Assembly: GCA_019914995.1 (NCBI GenBank) | Contig: CM034145.1 | Coordinates: 62,001 to 126,000, forward strand | Reading direction: 5' to 3' | DNA: 64,000 nt | From: Acanthochlamys bracteata | Lineage: Eukaryota > Streptophyta > Magnoliopsida > Pandanales > Velloziaceae | Part shown: piece by piece, positions 1-12,152 of the stretch | Numbering within the stretch: position 1 is the stretch's first letter | How the letters are laid out: the number at the start of each line of letters is the position of its first letter | Notes under the pieces: generated by a model | Told to the model about the DNA's origin: nothing | The model's database searches: none | The model's input: only the letters and a program-made list of their open reading frames with translations | Made by a program: the position numbers and the translations under genes

Positions 1-1014
1 TAATTAATGTGAGCGGAGTTCAAAACTTGGCTTCAATATTTGCTTTTATGTTATATACAAAACAAGAAGAAGAAAAGCAATGTTAGAGATCATTTGGTTC
101 CAAGCCATATTCCCTTTTTAAGGAAGGAATAACCCAAAACTAAATCCCAGCCCAATACCAACAGATACGGCCGAAAATATTTAACTCAATTTGTTAATCA
201 TTTCCTTTTTCAATCAAGGAGTTGTTTTGTGTTTGTCTTGCTTTTGGTAATTAATTGGTTGAAATCTGGGGGAGCCTTGGGTATGATATGCAAGGCACAG
301 AGGAGGCAAGGATGACTGCGCCGCCAAGAAGAGAAATACGCCCCACGAACAGCTGTAGGACTTGCCCTGGATGCAAGTCCTAGCAGATGTAGTTGCCTCT
401 GTTGCACCCAGGTGCAGCTGGCTAGCGTCGGGCTTGCACCGGGCGCCTTTAGTAGACACCAGCTGACCTAGGAGTTGGAGTTCTTAAGAACTCTGGTTTA
501 TTTAGGAATTTAGTTAATAAGGAGTTAGTGAAGTTAGGAATTCTATTGTAGGTGGAACTCCATGTAGTATTTATATACCTTGTACGACCCCGCCGGGGGG
601 AAGAATGGATGAATAAAAATAGTTTAGTTCTTAGCTAGATACATTAGAATTCAGCTCTTCCAATCTACCAGCCTGATCGCGTATCAAGAATGCCCGCCTT
701 CCAACATTCATGGCTGGTTAAAACTCTAAGATTAGTCTTGGATTTTCTTTGTTTAAACAATTTCATATAATGGAGAAGGTAATGCTGCAGCTCATTTGGT
801 TGCTACAAGAATTGATTGATACAGATGAAAGATGCATTTTGGAAAGATGATTTTCCAAAGGGCTAAAAAAACATATGTAATAGTTCGAAAGCACAGAGAA
901 CAAGTTCGATGCAAGCAAACACTACTTCCAAACCAAGAACAGAAAAATACAACACTGACAAGTACACATGATAAAATGGCAAATCAAAGTTTTGTACTCT
1001 TAACATTACAGCAA
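1..1014. other. Non-genic flank, possible LTR fragment
   Basis: No convincing gene is visible. Positions about 470-700 resemble the end of an LTR retrotransposon: a TATA-like stretch (tatttatata, about 570), an AATAAA-type stretch near 610, and a sequence near 690 (gcgtatcaag) resembling the primer-binding junction of plant LTR elements. No second LTR or coding domain is visible, so this is only a weak suggestion. Short open frames at 210-460 look like chance. Confidence 0.25.
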
Positions 1015-4000
1015 TCAACGCATTAATATAGAGGGCAGCATAGAATTAACTGAAGAATCGTTCTCATCATCAGTGATGCCATCGTATGGCTTAACCCCAA
1101 TAAACTTTTCAAGTTCTTCATCTTCATTCTCACGAAGCCAAGGATGGTTGCTGGCCCTCCTGAGTCCCTCCAACTCCATCGCAACTTCTTTCATGGAAGG
1201 TCTATCCTCTGCTCTTAGTCGCAGGCAGCTCCGTGCGAGCTCAGCAACAGCGTTTAGTTGCTCCTTGGAACCTTCATCAATTACCCGCTGCTCTAGAATC
1301 TCCAGCAGCCGGCCTTCCTTCATGGAAGATATGAAATGCATGGCTAAGTTTCTGTTTTCGGCAGCTCTGTTCTTATCCACAGGCTTCTCACCTGTAAGGA
1401 GCTCAGCAAGAACAACCCCGAAGCTGTAAACATCACTCTTATCAGTAAACTGAGTCGTCAGTAAATACTCTGGGTCCAAGTAGCCACGCGTTCCTCGCAC
1501 CAATGACAAAAGACCGTGCCCGTCATCAAATGGAACCAATCTTGAAATTCCAAAGTCAGATACTTTGGCAACGCAATTGTCATCCAAAAGTATGTTGGCA
1601 GACTTTACATCCCTATGAATGGTTGGTGTGGAAGTGGCTGAATGCGTATACGCTAATGCTCCTGCAGTCTCTGCAGCGATCCTCAAACGATTGTCTAGCG
1701 ACAATGAGCCTTCGTGATTTATGTCGTGGATGTGGTGGAAGAGGGTTCCATTTGAGACGAACTCATATACAAGCAGAGGGACTTCAGACTCCAGACAGCA
1801 ACCAAGCAGCTTCACCACATGCCGATGGTTGATATGCGACAAAACCACCAACTCATTTATGAACTGTTCAATTTCAATTTCATCCACAATCTTGGATTTC
1901 TTGACGGCGACAACAGTTTGATTCGGTAGAGTGCCTTTATAAACCACTCCAGAGCCTCCACGGCCTACAATATTTTTCTCATTGTAGTTCTCTGTTGCCT
2001 TCTGAAGCTCTTCAGCTGTGAACTTCACGTTTGAATTGGAGCTGCCTTCTAAAGAAGAGATTTGTTTCTCAAGCAACAAACCGCCATTTCTTTCAAAAAA
2101 CTTTTCCTTGAGCTCAATGAGTTTCTTCTTTTTATAGATCCAGTATAGCCAAGGGATAGTAATGACTAGGAACATACCAGCCAATACCCCACCCAGAATC
2201 GCTGTTGAGAGAAGATGACGGCCAAAGGATAATGACACGAAGAGAAAAATCAGTAACGGGCGTTGAACATGTTACATAGAGATTCTTTGGAGTAAGGGGT
2301 CGAACAATGAAGCACGTTGAGTTCGTGGTGGACTCTAGTTATCTACTAACTTTATTATTTGTATTTTGTTGATTAATTCTAGCAGCATTAATAGTGAAGA
2401 ATTTTTTTGTACGCGGAAGTCTAAACTAGAAAGGATTCAAACGCTAAAAACAAAAAGATGTATGCCTCATAATTAAGGAGGCGTGGAGTTTATGAATAAA
2501 ACTTTAGTTTATATAATTTAGTCTTAGTTAGCTTTCTTAATTAGTTCTTAGAATTACAACTTAAGTTGTATCAATCATAAATGCGTTTGAAATTACTTAT
2601 AAAATAAAATTTTTCTAAAATAAAAAATATTTTTATTTTTTTTAAAAATAAGCTTTATTTTTTTTATTTTTAAAAAATAATAAAAATATATAATAAAAAG
2701 ATCTCATTACGTAAATTTTTTTATATATTTTAAATTTTTAAATAAATTTTCTAAATATTTATAAAATATATATTAAAAAATATGAAATAAAAAATTAAAA
2801 AATTCTATCGAAGAAATGAAAAGCCAAACGCACCATTAAATCTTCTATATATTGAAGAAAAACACCGAGGCAAGCATGCAAATAAGGCTTTCTTGATACT
2901 GAAATATATACCTGGAAGAACTCCACGGGGAGGTGACCTGCAAGCACTTCCAGTTTTGCGACCATCGCCCTGCTGCCCCTTCGGACATGTGCAATAGTAG
3001 CTTCCCTGTGTGTTAACACACAGTACGCATGGATTATCAGGCTTCGCGCACTCATCAATGTCTACAAAGAATGAGCAAAACGATCTTATTAATTAGGCAA
3101 GTTTTAATCAAATAAAAGTAAAAAATAGATGAATAAATGAAATTAAAATGGAAGGATGGAGCTTACGTACCTTCGCATCCATGTTTAAGGTAGGGGTTTC
3201 CTTCGTACCCCTCAGCACAGTTACATCTATACCCAGGACCGTTGGTTGAGTTCACGCAAACACTGTTCTCGGCAACACATGCAAAGCTCGTCGAATTCAA
3301 TCTAGCCTCCTCACATGTCTGCTTTCCCACTGCCCAATCCATGGTTGCGGGTAGTCGACTCACGTTGAACAGATCGGAGAAAATGCTAGTGCTAAAGCTA
3401 AAAGAATCTATATCCACCAGAAAGCCGTAGCTGCAGGGATTGAAATCTAAGCAGTTTGAGTGCTTATAGTAGCTCTGAACGACCACTGTGAAGCCATTCA
3501 TGCCTGCAGGGATCGGGTTTCACAGCAGCCAACTCCACTGCATGTTCCGCTCTGAACATATTCGAATTTGTTGCAAATGGAAGAGCATCCAGTCCATGTC
3601 TTCGTATGCGAATCCTGCATGCGAGTATAAAATATTCTCTTCTGAGTAGAAAATGGCAGCGCCAGTGAGTTGATTACTTCAATATTTAGACAAAGCCTTA
3701 CTAAATGAAAAATTTTATTGACTAATCGTCGATGTGTATGCCTAAGCCATGCAAGTTCTAAGAAGAAACGGTTGAAATTGTGCTAGATGAATTGGACAAC
3801 TAGAGCAATACCTGTAACCAGCCCTCAGTGTCACTCCCGATGGCGATAAATTTGTTGCGAGTCGGTGAGAATGTGTAGGGGGTATTCCTAATATCCAAGG
3901 TTGTTTCCGCCATAAACCAGTATTTCTGCCTGCTATCTTCATGTAGCAATCTTTTGCTATGTACTGACTTGTGGTAACAAGCCCAGCTGTGAGATTAATA

Positions 4001-4229
4001 TCGAGGACATGGATTGTTCCTATAGTAGGAACCGGAGGTGTAAAAGTATTATTGCATATCAAGTCAAATCCCTGCAAAGCGCAACCATCGCCAATTCCGA
4101 ACGGATAGGGGATGCTAACGTCGCCGCACTTAGACGGGCAATCTGGCCGCAAGGTGATTGGGGATGTCGACGCTACCCCTGCTATGAGGCAGAGCAAAAA
4201 TTGCAGGACTAACACCAGCTGCTACCCAT
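1015..4229 (-). pseudogene. Wall-associated receptor kinase-like gene, frameshifted in the ectodomain
   Basis: WAK-like receptor kinase, a plasma-membrane protein whose family binds cell-wall pectin. Exons (minus strand): about 4229-3812, 3614-3171, 3061-2912, 2201-1015, each bounded by GT-AG. In order: signal peptide, cysteine-rich GUB_WAK pectin-binding domain (motif YPFGIG), WAK C-terminal domain, EGF_CA repeat (DIDECAKPDNPC), a transmembrane helix followed by YWIYKKKK, and a Ser/Thr kinase with HRDVKSANILL, DFG and GTRGYLDPEY. The kinase exon is fully open. Three one-base frameshifts break the extracellular part: the ATG at 4229 is out of frame with the signal peptide (in-frame TAG just upstream); near 3895 the frame jumps between WRKQPW and NTPYTFSPTRNKF; near 3515 it jumps between GVGCCET and IPAGMNGF. 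The gene is therefore probably dead unless these are assembly errors. The third intron (2202-2911) is extremely AT-rich. Confidence 0.8.
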
Positions 4230-4584
4230 GCTCCTCTTTCGATCCTTCTGATGACTTACTGTTATTCTCTAAAGCACTTGATTTATAGCCAACACATTTG
4301 GATTATTCATGTAATTCAACGCGTATAAATCTTAACAATGTCAGAATGATTTGGACCAATAACAACAGAGCCATACAATTTCCTTCTCATACAACTTGTG
4401 CAAATTGCATGGACCAATTCATACCTTTATACTTTTCTCTTCGTTTTCTTAATGTACTTCTATTTTGTTTGACTCTACTGACTTGTTCTATAATCACGAC
4501 CAATACCACACCCTTCCATTCATTTTTTAATAGACCAACAGGCGTCACTTAATACATAATTCAAATCAGTTGAAAGATCATCTA

Positions 4585-5505
4585 CAAAGTTGTTAAAGCC
4601 AAGTTGGTCCTAGTCCAGCAGGTCGGTTTTTCTGATTGATCCAAGAGGGGAAGAGAAGCAACTACCCTCGCTCTCTCCTAAAATGGGTACTGTAAATCCA
4701 ACAAATGAATATTCAACTGAGAGAGACGCTGCCGGTCTGTTCTACCGTAACACGGAGGCGGCAACAATCAGAGGAACCAGGAAGAGAAACAGATTTAAAT
4801 AATTCATTCATTCATTCGTTCGTTCTTCTGTTGTGTTAGTCTCATAATAACAGGCAGGCAGTTAGGAGGGAGGGAGGAAATACCCATTTTAATTAATCGC
4901 AAAATCGGGCCCTTTATAACAGTTTAGAAAATATGAAAACGCAGCAACAAAAAACTGTGATGTATAGCGTACGAGAATTTCAGAATTTCGTCGATTGCTA
5001 GTTTTCTGAATTGGACCAACTACTAATGTTTACAAAATTTGAGTTGCTATCGTTGATTTTGTTCTATAATTGCAAATTCCGCCCTCTATATTACTATCTA
5101 AACAGGTTCAATCCACGGCTTTTGTCCAGGCAAAAAAGGCGTGATGTATATAGCACACGAAAAATTCAGAAATTCACCGTTCGGTAATTTGCGGGATACG
5201 TCCATCTACTTATAGTGTTTAAAAATTTCAGTTGCTATATTGTCCTACAATTGCAAAGTACGTCCTCTGTATTACAGTTTAGATACTTTAACGCCGCAGC
5301 TTTTTTTAGGCAAAAAAGTCTGATGTATATATAGCACACGAAAACTTCAGCGATTTACAGATTTCTAAGGTTTGTTAATTTGCAATACCGGGCCATGTAT
5401 GTTTTGTTTTATTTAAAAATTTGCGTGTTAAAGCCGTGATATGTACAAGCAAGGGGAAGGAACTGAAATTGTTGGTAGAATAAATAAACTGCAATATGTT
5501 TTTCA
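4585..5505. repeat. Copy 1 of a duplicated WAK-flanking block
   Basis: This stretch is repeated at 10906-13028 with high similarity over its whole length. It lies between the 3' end of the truncated WAK (5555-6470) and the 5' end of the WAK at 1015-4229, in what would be the upstream region of the latter. It lacks the two transposons found in copy 2 and so preserves their empty sites. Positions 4957-5420 hold about 2.5 diverged tandem units (see separate entry). Confidence 0.85.
4957..5420. repeat. Diverged tandem repeat, about 180 bp period
   Basis: Units start at about 4957, 5141 and 5320 with the shared opening gatgtata...gcacacgaaaa..ttcag. Each unit ends in a run like caggcaaaaaa. Unit spacing is 184 and 179 bases; the third unit is partial. 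The same arrangement is seen in the second block copy, where the third unit is shortened by a deletion. Confidence 0.6.
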
Positions 5506-5554
5506 CCACGGAATATGTTGGTAGAATATACAGCTTTTATCCAACTGATCAGGA

Positions 5555-6470
5555 TCATCTTGGGTAGCCCATAGATGAGTTGAATTCATTTTCCAATGAA
5601 AATAGGCTAAGATGTCGCGGGTGATGATGTAGGTCTTTCGGGAAGAAATTTGCTGTATTAATTGTTTTTTGTGAAGTAGACCATGGATGATCTGGCATCT
5701 TGCCCCTTTGCAACCCATCAAGTGCGAATTCTACTACCTTCATTGTTGGTCTTTCTTCTCCCCTTAGCCTTAAGCAAACCGCTGCAAGCTTAGCAACTGC
5801 TTCAATTTCTTCTCTTGTCGAGTCATCCAAAAGCCCAGCTTCCACAAGTTGAAATAGCTGGTTTGTCCCGATACACGACAAGAAAAGTGTAGCTAAATTC
5901 TTGTCCTCATTTCTTACCATGGAAACTGGTTTCTCTCCTGTTAAAAGTTCTACTAAGATAACCCCAAAGCTGTATACATCACTTTTATCAGTTAATTGGC
6001 TAGTGTGAAAGTACTCAGGATCTAGATAGCCAAAAGGTTCCTTGGACAATTGTAGTAATACGAGATTGATCAATTGGAATAGACCGTGAAGCTCCGAAGT
6101 CGGACACCTTAACAGTGCAGGTTTCATGCAATAGTATGTTGGATGACTTGACATCCCTATGAAAGATGGATATAGAAGCCGCAGAATGCAAATACGCAAG
6201 TGCCCTTGCAGTTTCTGTTGCGATCCGTAATCGATCATTCCATGATAACGAGAAGTTACGATTCCATAAATGAAGGTGATCAGAAAGTGTGCCATTCGAT
6301 ATGAATTCATAAACCAACAGCGGGACTTCAGCTTCCAAGCAACAACCGTAAAGCTTTACAATGTTCCGGTGGTTGATCTGAGAAAGAATGGCAACCTCGT
6401 TGATGAATTGGTCGATCTCACTTTGCTTCAGACCAATAACAACGAAACCATCGAATTTTCTCCGATAAAA
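5555..6470 (-). pseudogene. 5'-truncated WAK-type kinase, frameshifted
   Basis: Minus-strand remains of a second WAK kinase exon. Reading 5' to 3': alpha-C region ([20 protein letters not shown]), hinge ([14 protein letters not shown]), catalytic loop [15 protein letters not shown] ([12 protein letters not shown]), then after one extra T in a TTTT run near 6030 the frame changes to [23 protein letters not shown] and the C-lobe, ending at a stop at 5555. The glycine loop and VAIK lysine region upstream of about 6450 are unrecognisable, and no ectodomain exons follow; Copia-derived sequence begins near 6510. It is 3' complete, 5' missing, and broken once inside the kinase. It is a tandem relative of the WAK at 1015-4229. 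Confidence 0.85.
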
Positions 6471-8700
6471 AGTTGTGCAATTTTCTCTGATAACAAAGAA
6501 TGAGCCGTTCGTTGAAAGAATGGGCCGACTCCTCCTTTCAATGTTTTTTATTCTTGCTTATTTCTGAATTTTGGTGAAGGTCATCAAGACGTGGATTAGG
6601 TATTTGTTATTCTGGTTTTCATAATGCGTTATCAAAAAACAAAAAGAAAAAAAAAGAAATTTTAATGGCATCCAGTCGTTATGATTTTTTCATTTCTGAA
6701 AATTTTAATGCCAAGAGAGAAATCCAACTATCTCAGTCTGCCTACTTTGTAGCGGTTTAGTACGATACAAATAAGACAGTGTCTATTTCTTTTTTTATTA
6801 ATCTCAAGTTATTTTCTTTAGGATATCCTAACTAAGATAAAGAGAAGATGAAAATATTTTCATAAGATAGTACAGATTTAGTTTTCCTTGTCTATTCGTA
6901 TTTTTCGCTCTGATAATGATAATAAGGGGGACTATATTAATAAATATTTGAGCTCTTATATTCATCAATACGATATTATTTATGAAACTTTTTATTCACA
7001 AATACTACAACAAAATAAAGTGTCTGAAAAAAAAAGGGCATATATTAGAGATCGATCGTGTTTTATTACTTAGAACTCATATTTCAAATCATTATTGGGT
7101 CGACGCAGTTTATTCCTCGTTTTATTTGACTAATTGCATGCCATCTAAAGTTATGAATTTTCAAACACCACTTGAGATTTTATCTATATTTATTACTATA
7201 CATTTTGTCCTCTCACTTGCACTTAGATTTTTGGATCTGTCGTATTAGTAAATTTACAGAAAATTCAAAAAGATAAAATTGAATCCATGTGATTTGAGGT
7301 GCGTATTTATTAGTTATAGTCATCACCAGAAAGGTTATGACTGATTCATTCTTTGACACGTCGTATCTTTATAACTATCTATGTGACATTTTTAAAGTTA
7401 GAACTGTATTTTACAAAATCGGCATCACATTTAAAACTTCAATAAGAGATAGCAGCTACGAAAGATCTGAAGAAACTTATAGTTGAACTCAACACACATA
7501 TTGAGAAATGCAAGCGATAATGTGTAAGCTATGACTCTTGTATGGAGGAAATTGAACCAAAAGACAACAGAGGTAGAAAGAACTGAAGTTGTGGATAAAA
7601 TTTTTCTATCGTATTCTGTAATACCCGTTTATATTTATAAGAATATCCCTGATGTAAATAATGAGACTCAAAGATGATATAGAAAAAATCGTAAAAAATC
7701 TTTTGAGAGATATTCACCAGAAAAAAAGTCTCAAAATATTCTATTACTAATTATGTCTTTTCTCACAGGCTTTCTCCATTATATGTGCATTTCATTAATC
7801 AAGTAGCATATGTGACTCTTACTTTTAACATTATAGAAAACTTATCAAATTATAAATGGATTAATGCTATGAATGAATAGGTTGATGCTTTTCTAAAGAA
7901 TTTGACTTGGGAGATAATATCACTATCGAAAAAAAAAAATAATTGGCTGTAGTGAGTATACACCATCAAACATAAAGTAGATAGAACGATCTAGAGGTAT
8001 AAAGCTAGATTTATGGCTAAGTGATACTCACAAACCTATGGAGTGGATTATCATGAAATTTTTGCACCAGTTGTAAAAGTTAATGCTATCAGAGTATTAC
8101 TTTATCTATCAGCAATTCTTAATTGGCGCTTACAGCAGTTTAATGTAAACAATATATTTCTTCATTTTAAGTTTTAAATATATAAAGTTTTCACCTGGTT
8201 ATAGGTGTATCGGAAAGATCTAACTATATTTCCAAGCTGAAAATGCTTTATATGGACTGAAGCAATCTTCAAGAGTATGGTTTGATAGATTTAGTCAAAA
8301 TTTAAGCATATATGGTTACCCATATAGTAATACTGATAATTAATTATTTTTTAAGAACTAAAATGATAAGGTAACTATTTTGATAATCTATATTGATAAT
8401 ATGATTGTTACATGTGAGGATCATGAAGAAATTCAGAATTAAAAAATATAAATAGTTTCTGAATTTGATTTATAAAAGAACTTCGAAAGTAGAAATACTT
8501 TTTAGGAATTAAAGTGGTGTAAGTCTAAGCAAAATATTTTTCTATCATAAAAAAAATATGTTTTTAACTTATTATTTGAAACAAGAATATCGGATTGCAA
8601 ACCAACCGATACACCAATCATTGAGAATCACAATTTAGAAAAGTATCTTGGTCAAGTGCCAGTAGTTAAGAAAAAATATCAACGATTGGTTGGCGGGTTA

Positions 8701-9975
8701 TGATAATATGTAATAATACATATTTATTATATCTTATTGTTATAGTAAATATTAGATTTGTATTAAAATTCTATTCATAATATGAATTAATTTATTTTAT
8801 TTTATTTTTGTAAAACATAGGTGAATAAAGAAACAAATTATTGAAGGAATGAAATAAAAGAGCTAATCATGGGAGGAAATATCAAGCGCGGTCCTCATTA
8901 TTGTATTTGACCAATCAAATCTAAATCAAAGATTTAGCATCAAATATAGTAACAAATCTAGTATCAAATATAATACGAAGATTCTGAAGATATTTTTTGC
9001 CTAACTTTGTGGGAGAAAATTCAACTATAAAAAGAGAGTGAATGGAGGGCCAAGAGAACCAACAAAGGAGCAACGAAGAGGCAACGGAGCCAACGGAAAA
9101 CCTAGAGAGAGCCGAACGGGAGATAGAAGGAAGATCATATTAGAGACGAAAAATTCTTCAGATTTGCTTTCTTTTCTTTTCCTCATGTTTTATTTTTCAT
9201 ACAATATTATTGTGTGTATTAATATGATTGATTAAATTCTCTAAACTGAGTTAGGATGAAACCTTAATAAATTTAATTTACTTTTGAATATTATGTGATG
9301 TACGGATTGTTGATTTTATGTGAGTTGTTAATTCTTATTTGAAAGGATGTTTTGATGTTAAATTTGCATTCATGATTAGCATTGAGTTTAATATATAAAT
9401 TATTATATTAATTGTGTTTGCGAGGACCACTCGGAGCATAACTTACGAATTACAGAATTAATAACTGTAGTTAATATTTACAAGACCAAGTGAATGTAAA
9501 TACATGATTTATGATTTCGCAGAACCTAATGCATCGTTAGTAATTTCTAAATAAGGAGTTAGAATATCACTAGCAATAGGTGATTTTATGCTGAACCAAA
9601 GTTAAAGTCATAATTAGAAATCGTATCTAAGAACTGCACCAAAGTGTTAGGTACAAAGTCTTCACAATTATCATAATCTATTATCATATTTATTTAAAGA
9701 TTAAATAAGTGGCATTAGTAGTGGATTCTAAAACTTTCAGTTGTTTGCATACATGTTTTCTCAATCCGTGCGTTACTTTTCGTTCTTAACTCTCGTACAC
9801 TTTTGATTCGCTTTTACAAACACAACTTTTGTTAGTTAAAAATTTGAATTAGAGTTAACAATAATCTCTGTGGAACAAACTCGTTATCTGCTATAAGGTA
9901 GACGACAATCGTGCACTTGCAGGATAGACTATGATAGAATCACTGAGTTTTTTTTAGTTGGTTTTATCTACATCA
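8701..9975. mobile_element. Solo LTR nested in the Copia remnant, 1275 bp
   Basis: It interrupts the Copia reading frame exactly between LVG and RLI of the QRLVGRLI motif. The insert begins TGATAATATG and ends CTACATCA, the TG...CA ends of an LTR. Flanks are GGTTA (8696-8700) and GATTA (9976-9980), a 5 bp target duplication with one mismatch. A TATA-like ctataaaaag lies near 9025. No coding domain is present. Its length and form suggest a Gypsy-type solo LTR, but the lineage is inferred. Confidence 0.75.
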
Positions 9976-10625
9976 GATTAATTTTATCATATATTTGGAC
10001 TGATATAGCATATGATGTGAGTGTTGTAATCCAATTTATATATTTTCCAAATATTGATCATATGGACGCTGTGAATAGAATTTTGAGATATTTAAAATCA
10101 ACACCAGACAGAAAATTACTATTAAGAAAATATAATTATCTGAATATAAATAGATATATTAATGCAAATAGGACAGGAGATAAGATAGACAGACTTTCTA
10201 TATCTGGCTATTTTATGTTTGTAGTAATCTAGTCAAATAGAAGAGTAAGAAATAGAAGGTGGTTGTTCGATCTTCTGCTGAAATTGAATAAAAAGTAATG
10301 ACATATGAGTTTGTGAACTTTTATAGTTTCGAATATTATTGATGAAGTTTAGTTTTTCTTTAAAAAATTATATGAAACTATTTTGTGATAATAAGGCTGT
10401 AATAAATATTGTTCATAATTCAGTGCAGTATGATCTCACTAAGCATATTGAGGTGGATCGGACTTCATTAAAAACAATAGAGTTGAAATTGATTGAATTA
10501 TTTTTTATGAGTTCAAAAACACAACTAACAAACATATTGACAAAATATTTCTCAAGTAAAATATTTCATAATTCACTGAGCAAGTTTGGGTATCAATAAT
10601 ATCTTTGCACAAATATGAAAGAGAG

Positions 10626-10643
10626 TGTTGACGTAAGTCAACA
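10626..10643. repeat. Inverted repeat at the start of the Copia 3' LTR
   Basis: TGTTGAC and GTCAACA form perfect 7 bp arms around a 4 bp centre. The site directly follows the purine-rich run (gaaagagag) that would prime plus-strand synthesis, so it marks the LTR start. Confidence 0.7.
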
Positions 10644-11185
10644 CATAATTATGTCAAATACATTTTTTTAATTATCTTAGTTATATTTTTTAAAATTAGA
10701 TTTTTTAACTTAGATTTTTTTATTTAGTGTTATAAGAAATTTATATATATGTACTTATATTGAAATATTGAATATAAAATTGAAAGATTTTCATCTCCGA
10801 CCCATTCTTTCAATGTTTTTTTTTATATTTTTTTGGTTTTCAAAATTTGTTGAAGGTTTTAAATTGATTAATTCATTCATTTTTAAACGGACTAACCCAT
10901 TCTTTCAAAGTTGTTAAAGCCAAGTTGGTCCAAATCCAGCAGGTCGGTTTTTCAGATTGATCCAAGAGGCGAAGAAAAGCAACTACCCTCACTCTCTCCT
11001 AAAGTGGGTACTGTAAATCCAACAAATGAATATTCAACTGAGAGAGACGCTGCCGGTCTGTTCTACCATAACACGGAGGCGGCAACAGTCAGAGAAACCA
11101 GGAAGAGAAATAGATTTAAATAATTCATTCATTCGTTCATTCTTATGTTGTGTTAGTTTCATAATAACATGCAGTTAGGAGGGAC

Positions 11186-12041
11186 TAGGGGTGACAATAT
11201 ATGACCCGATCAGAAAATGCGATCCGAAATCGACCAATTTAATCAGAGTTAGGGTTAGAAAATTTGATCCGTATAATTATATGGGTTGGGTTATGATTGA
11301 ATGAATTTAACCCGGTTATTAAATAGGTCGACCGAGATTAATCCGAAATTGATCCATCAACCCGAATTATCATATATTGAAAAAATAATATTTGATTTTT
11401 TTCTCCGTATATTAAAATATTGGCAATAAAAATAATCGATAATAGTAATTTATAAATTATTAAATTATATGGTATTTATAATTAATTGTTATTTTTATAT
11501 TTTAGTAAAATAGTGTAAGATGAGAATTATAATATTATCGAAAGTATTACTATGTATGTGTTTTTGTAATAACGAAATTGAATTTCGTATAAAAATTTTT
11601 AACAAAGTTTTATTATATAGCTATGTTTATCAAAACTTTTATCGAAATTATTAGTATTTATTTATAATCATAAAATTTCAGTTGTCACCACATATTTTTA
11701 AAAAATAAAAATAAAAATAAAATTTTTTTGAATATTTTAAGGATCGATGAAAATGCTAAAGAATGCACATTTTGACGGACATTCACTCTATCTCGTCACT
11801 AAAAATATCGTGCACTTTTATTACAACTGATCTTATAATTTTGCTAAATTTTAAAAATATAGAATTAATAATTAATAATTTTAATATTAAATGGGTTCAT
11901 CCGAATTTGATGCGGTTATTAATAGGTTAAGTTAGGATTAGACAATTTTGACACTTATAAATTAATGAGTTGAATTAGAGTTGAACAAATTTGACCCGAT
12001 TATTAAATGAATCGATCCAGGAATTCAAATTGCCACCTCTA
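11186..12041. mobile_element. Non-autonomous hAT-like DNA transposon, copy A (856 bp)
   Basis: Ends are TAGGGGTGACAAT and, inverted, TAGAGGTGGCAAT (11 of 13 match). Flanks are GGAGGGAC (11178-11185) and GGAGGGAG (12042-12049), an 8 bp target duplication with one mismatch, which fits the hAT superfamily. The paralogous block at 4585-5505 has the uninterrupted site near 4865-4880. The interior is AT-rich and non-coding. A related copy lies at 40320-41015. Confidence 0.8.
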
Positions 12042-12152
12042 GGAGGGAGGAGGTACCCATTTTATTAATCGCAAAATTGGGCCTTTGCATAACAGTTTAG
12101 AAAATATGAAAACGCAGCAACAAAAAACTTGAAAGAACTGTGACGTATAGCG

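Larger units (their letters stand above)
6510..10880 (+). mobile_element. Degenerate Ty1/Copia retrotransposon remnant
   Basis: Plus-strand fragments in Copia pol order: integrase core (RIFRSDND, then YWVDAVYSSFYLTNCMPSKV, 6888-7250), reverse transcriptase (YKARFMAKWYSQTYGVDYHE, about 8000-8160; later YIDNMIVTCEDHEE near 8400), the RT end (KKYQRLVG) to 8695, and after a nested insertion RNase H (DIAYDVSVV, HMDAVNRILRYLKSTPDRK, about 9990-10250; KHIEVDRTSLK, 10440-10600). Many stops and frameshifts; no gag or protease was recognised. A 3' LTR begins at 10626 (TGTTGAC...) after a purine-rich run. Sequence around 6533-6590 resembles 10806-10865, so the 5' LTR end probably survives only as a stub. 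An old, inactive copy. Confidence 0.8.

Noticed and set aside
10911-11123. 70-codon open frame in block copy 2
   Set aside because: No ATG at its start, and the paralogous copy has a TAG in the same frame; it is part of the duplicated non-coding block.
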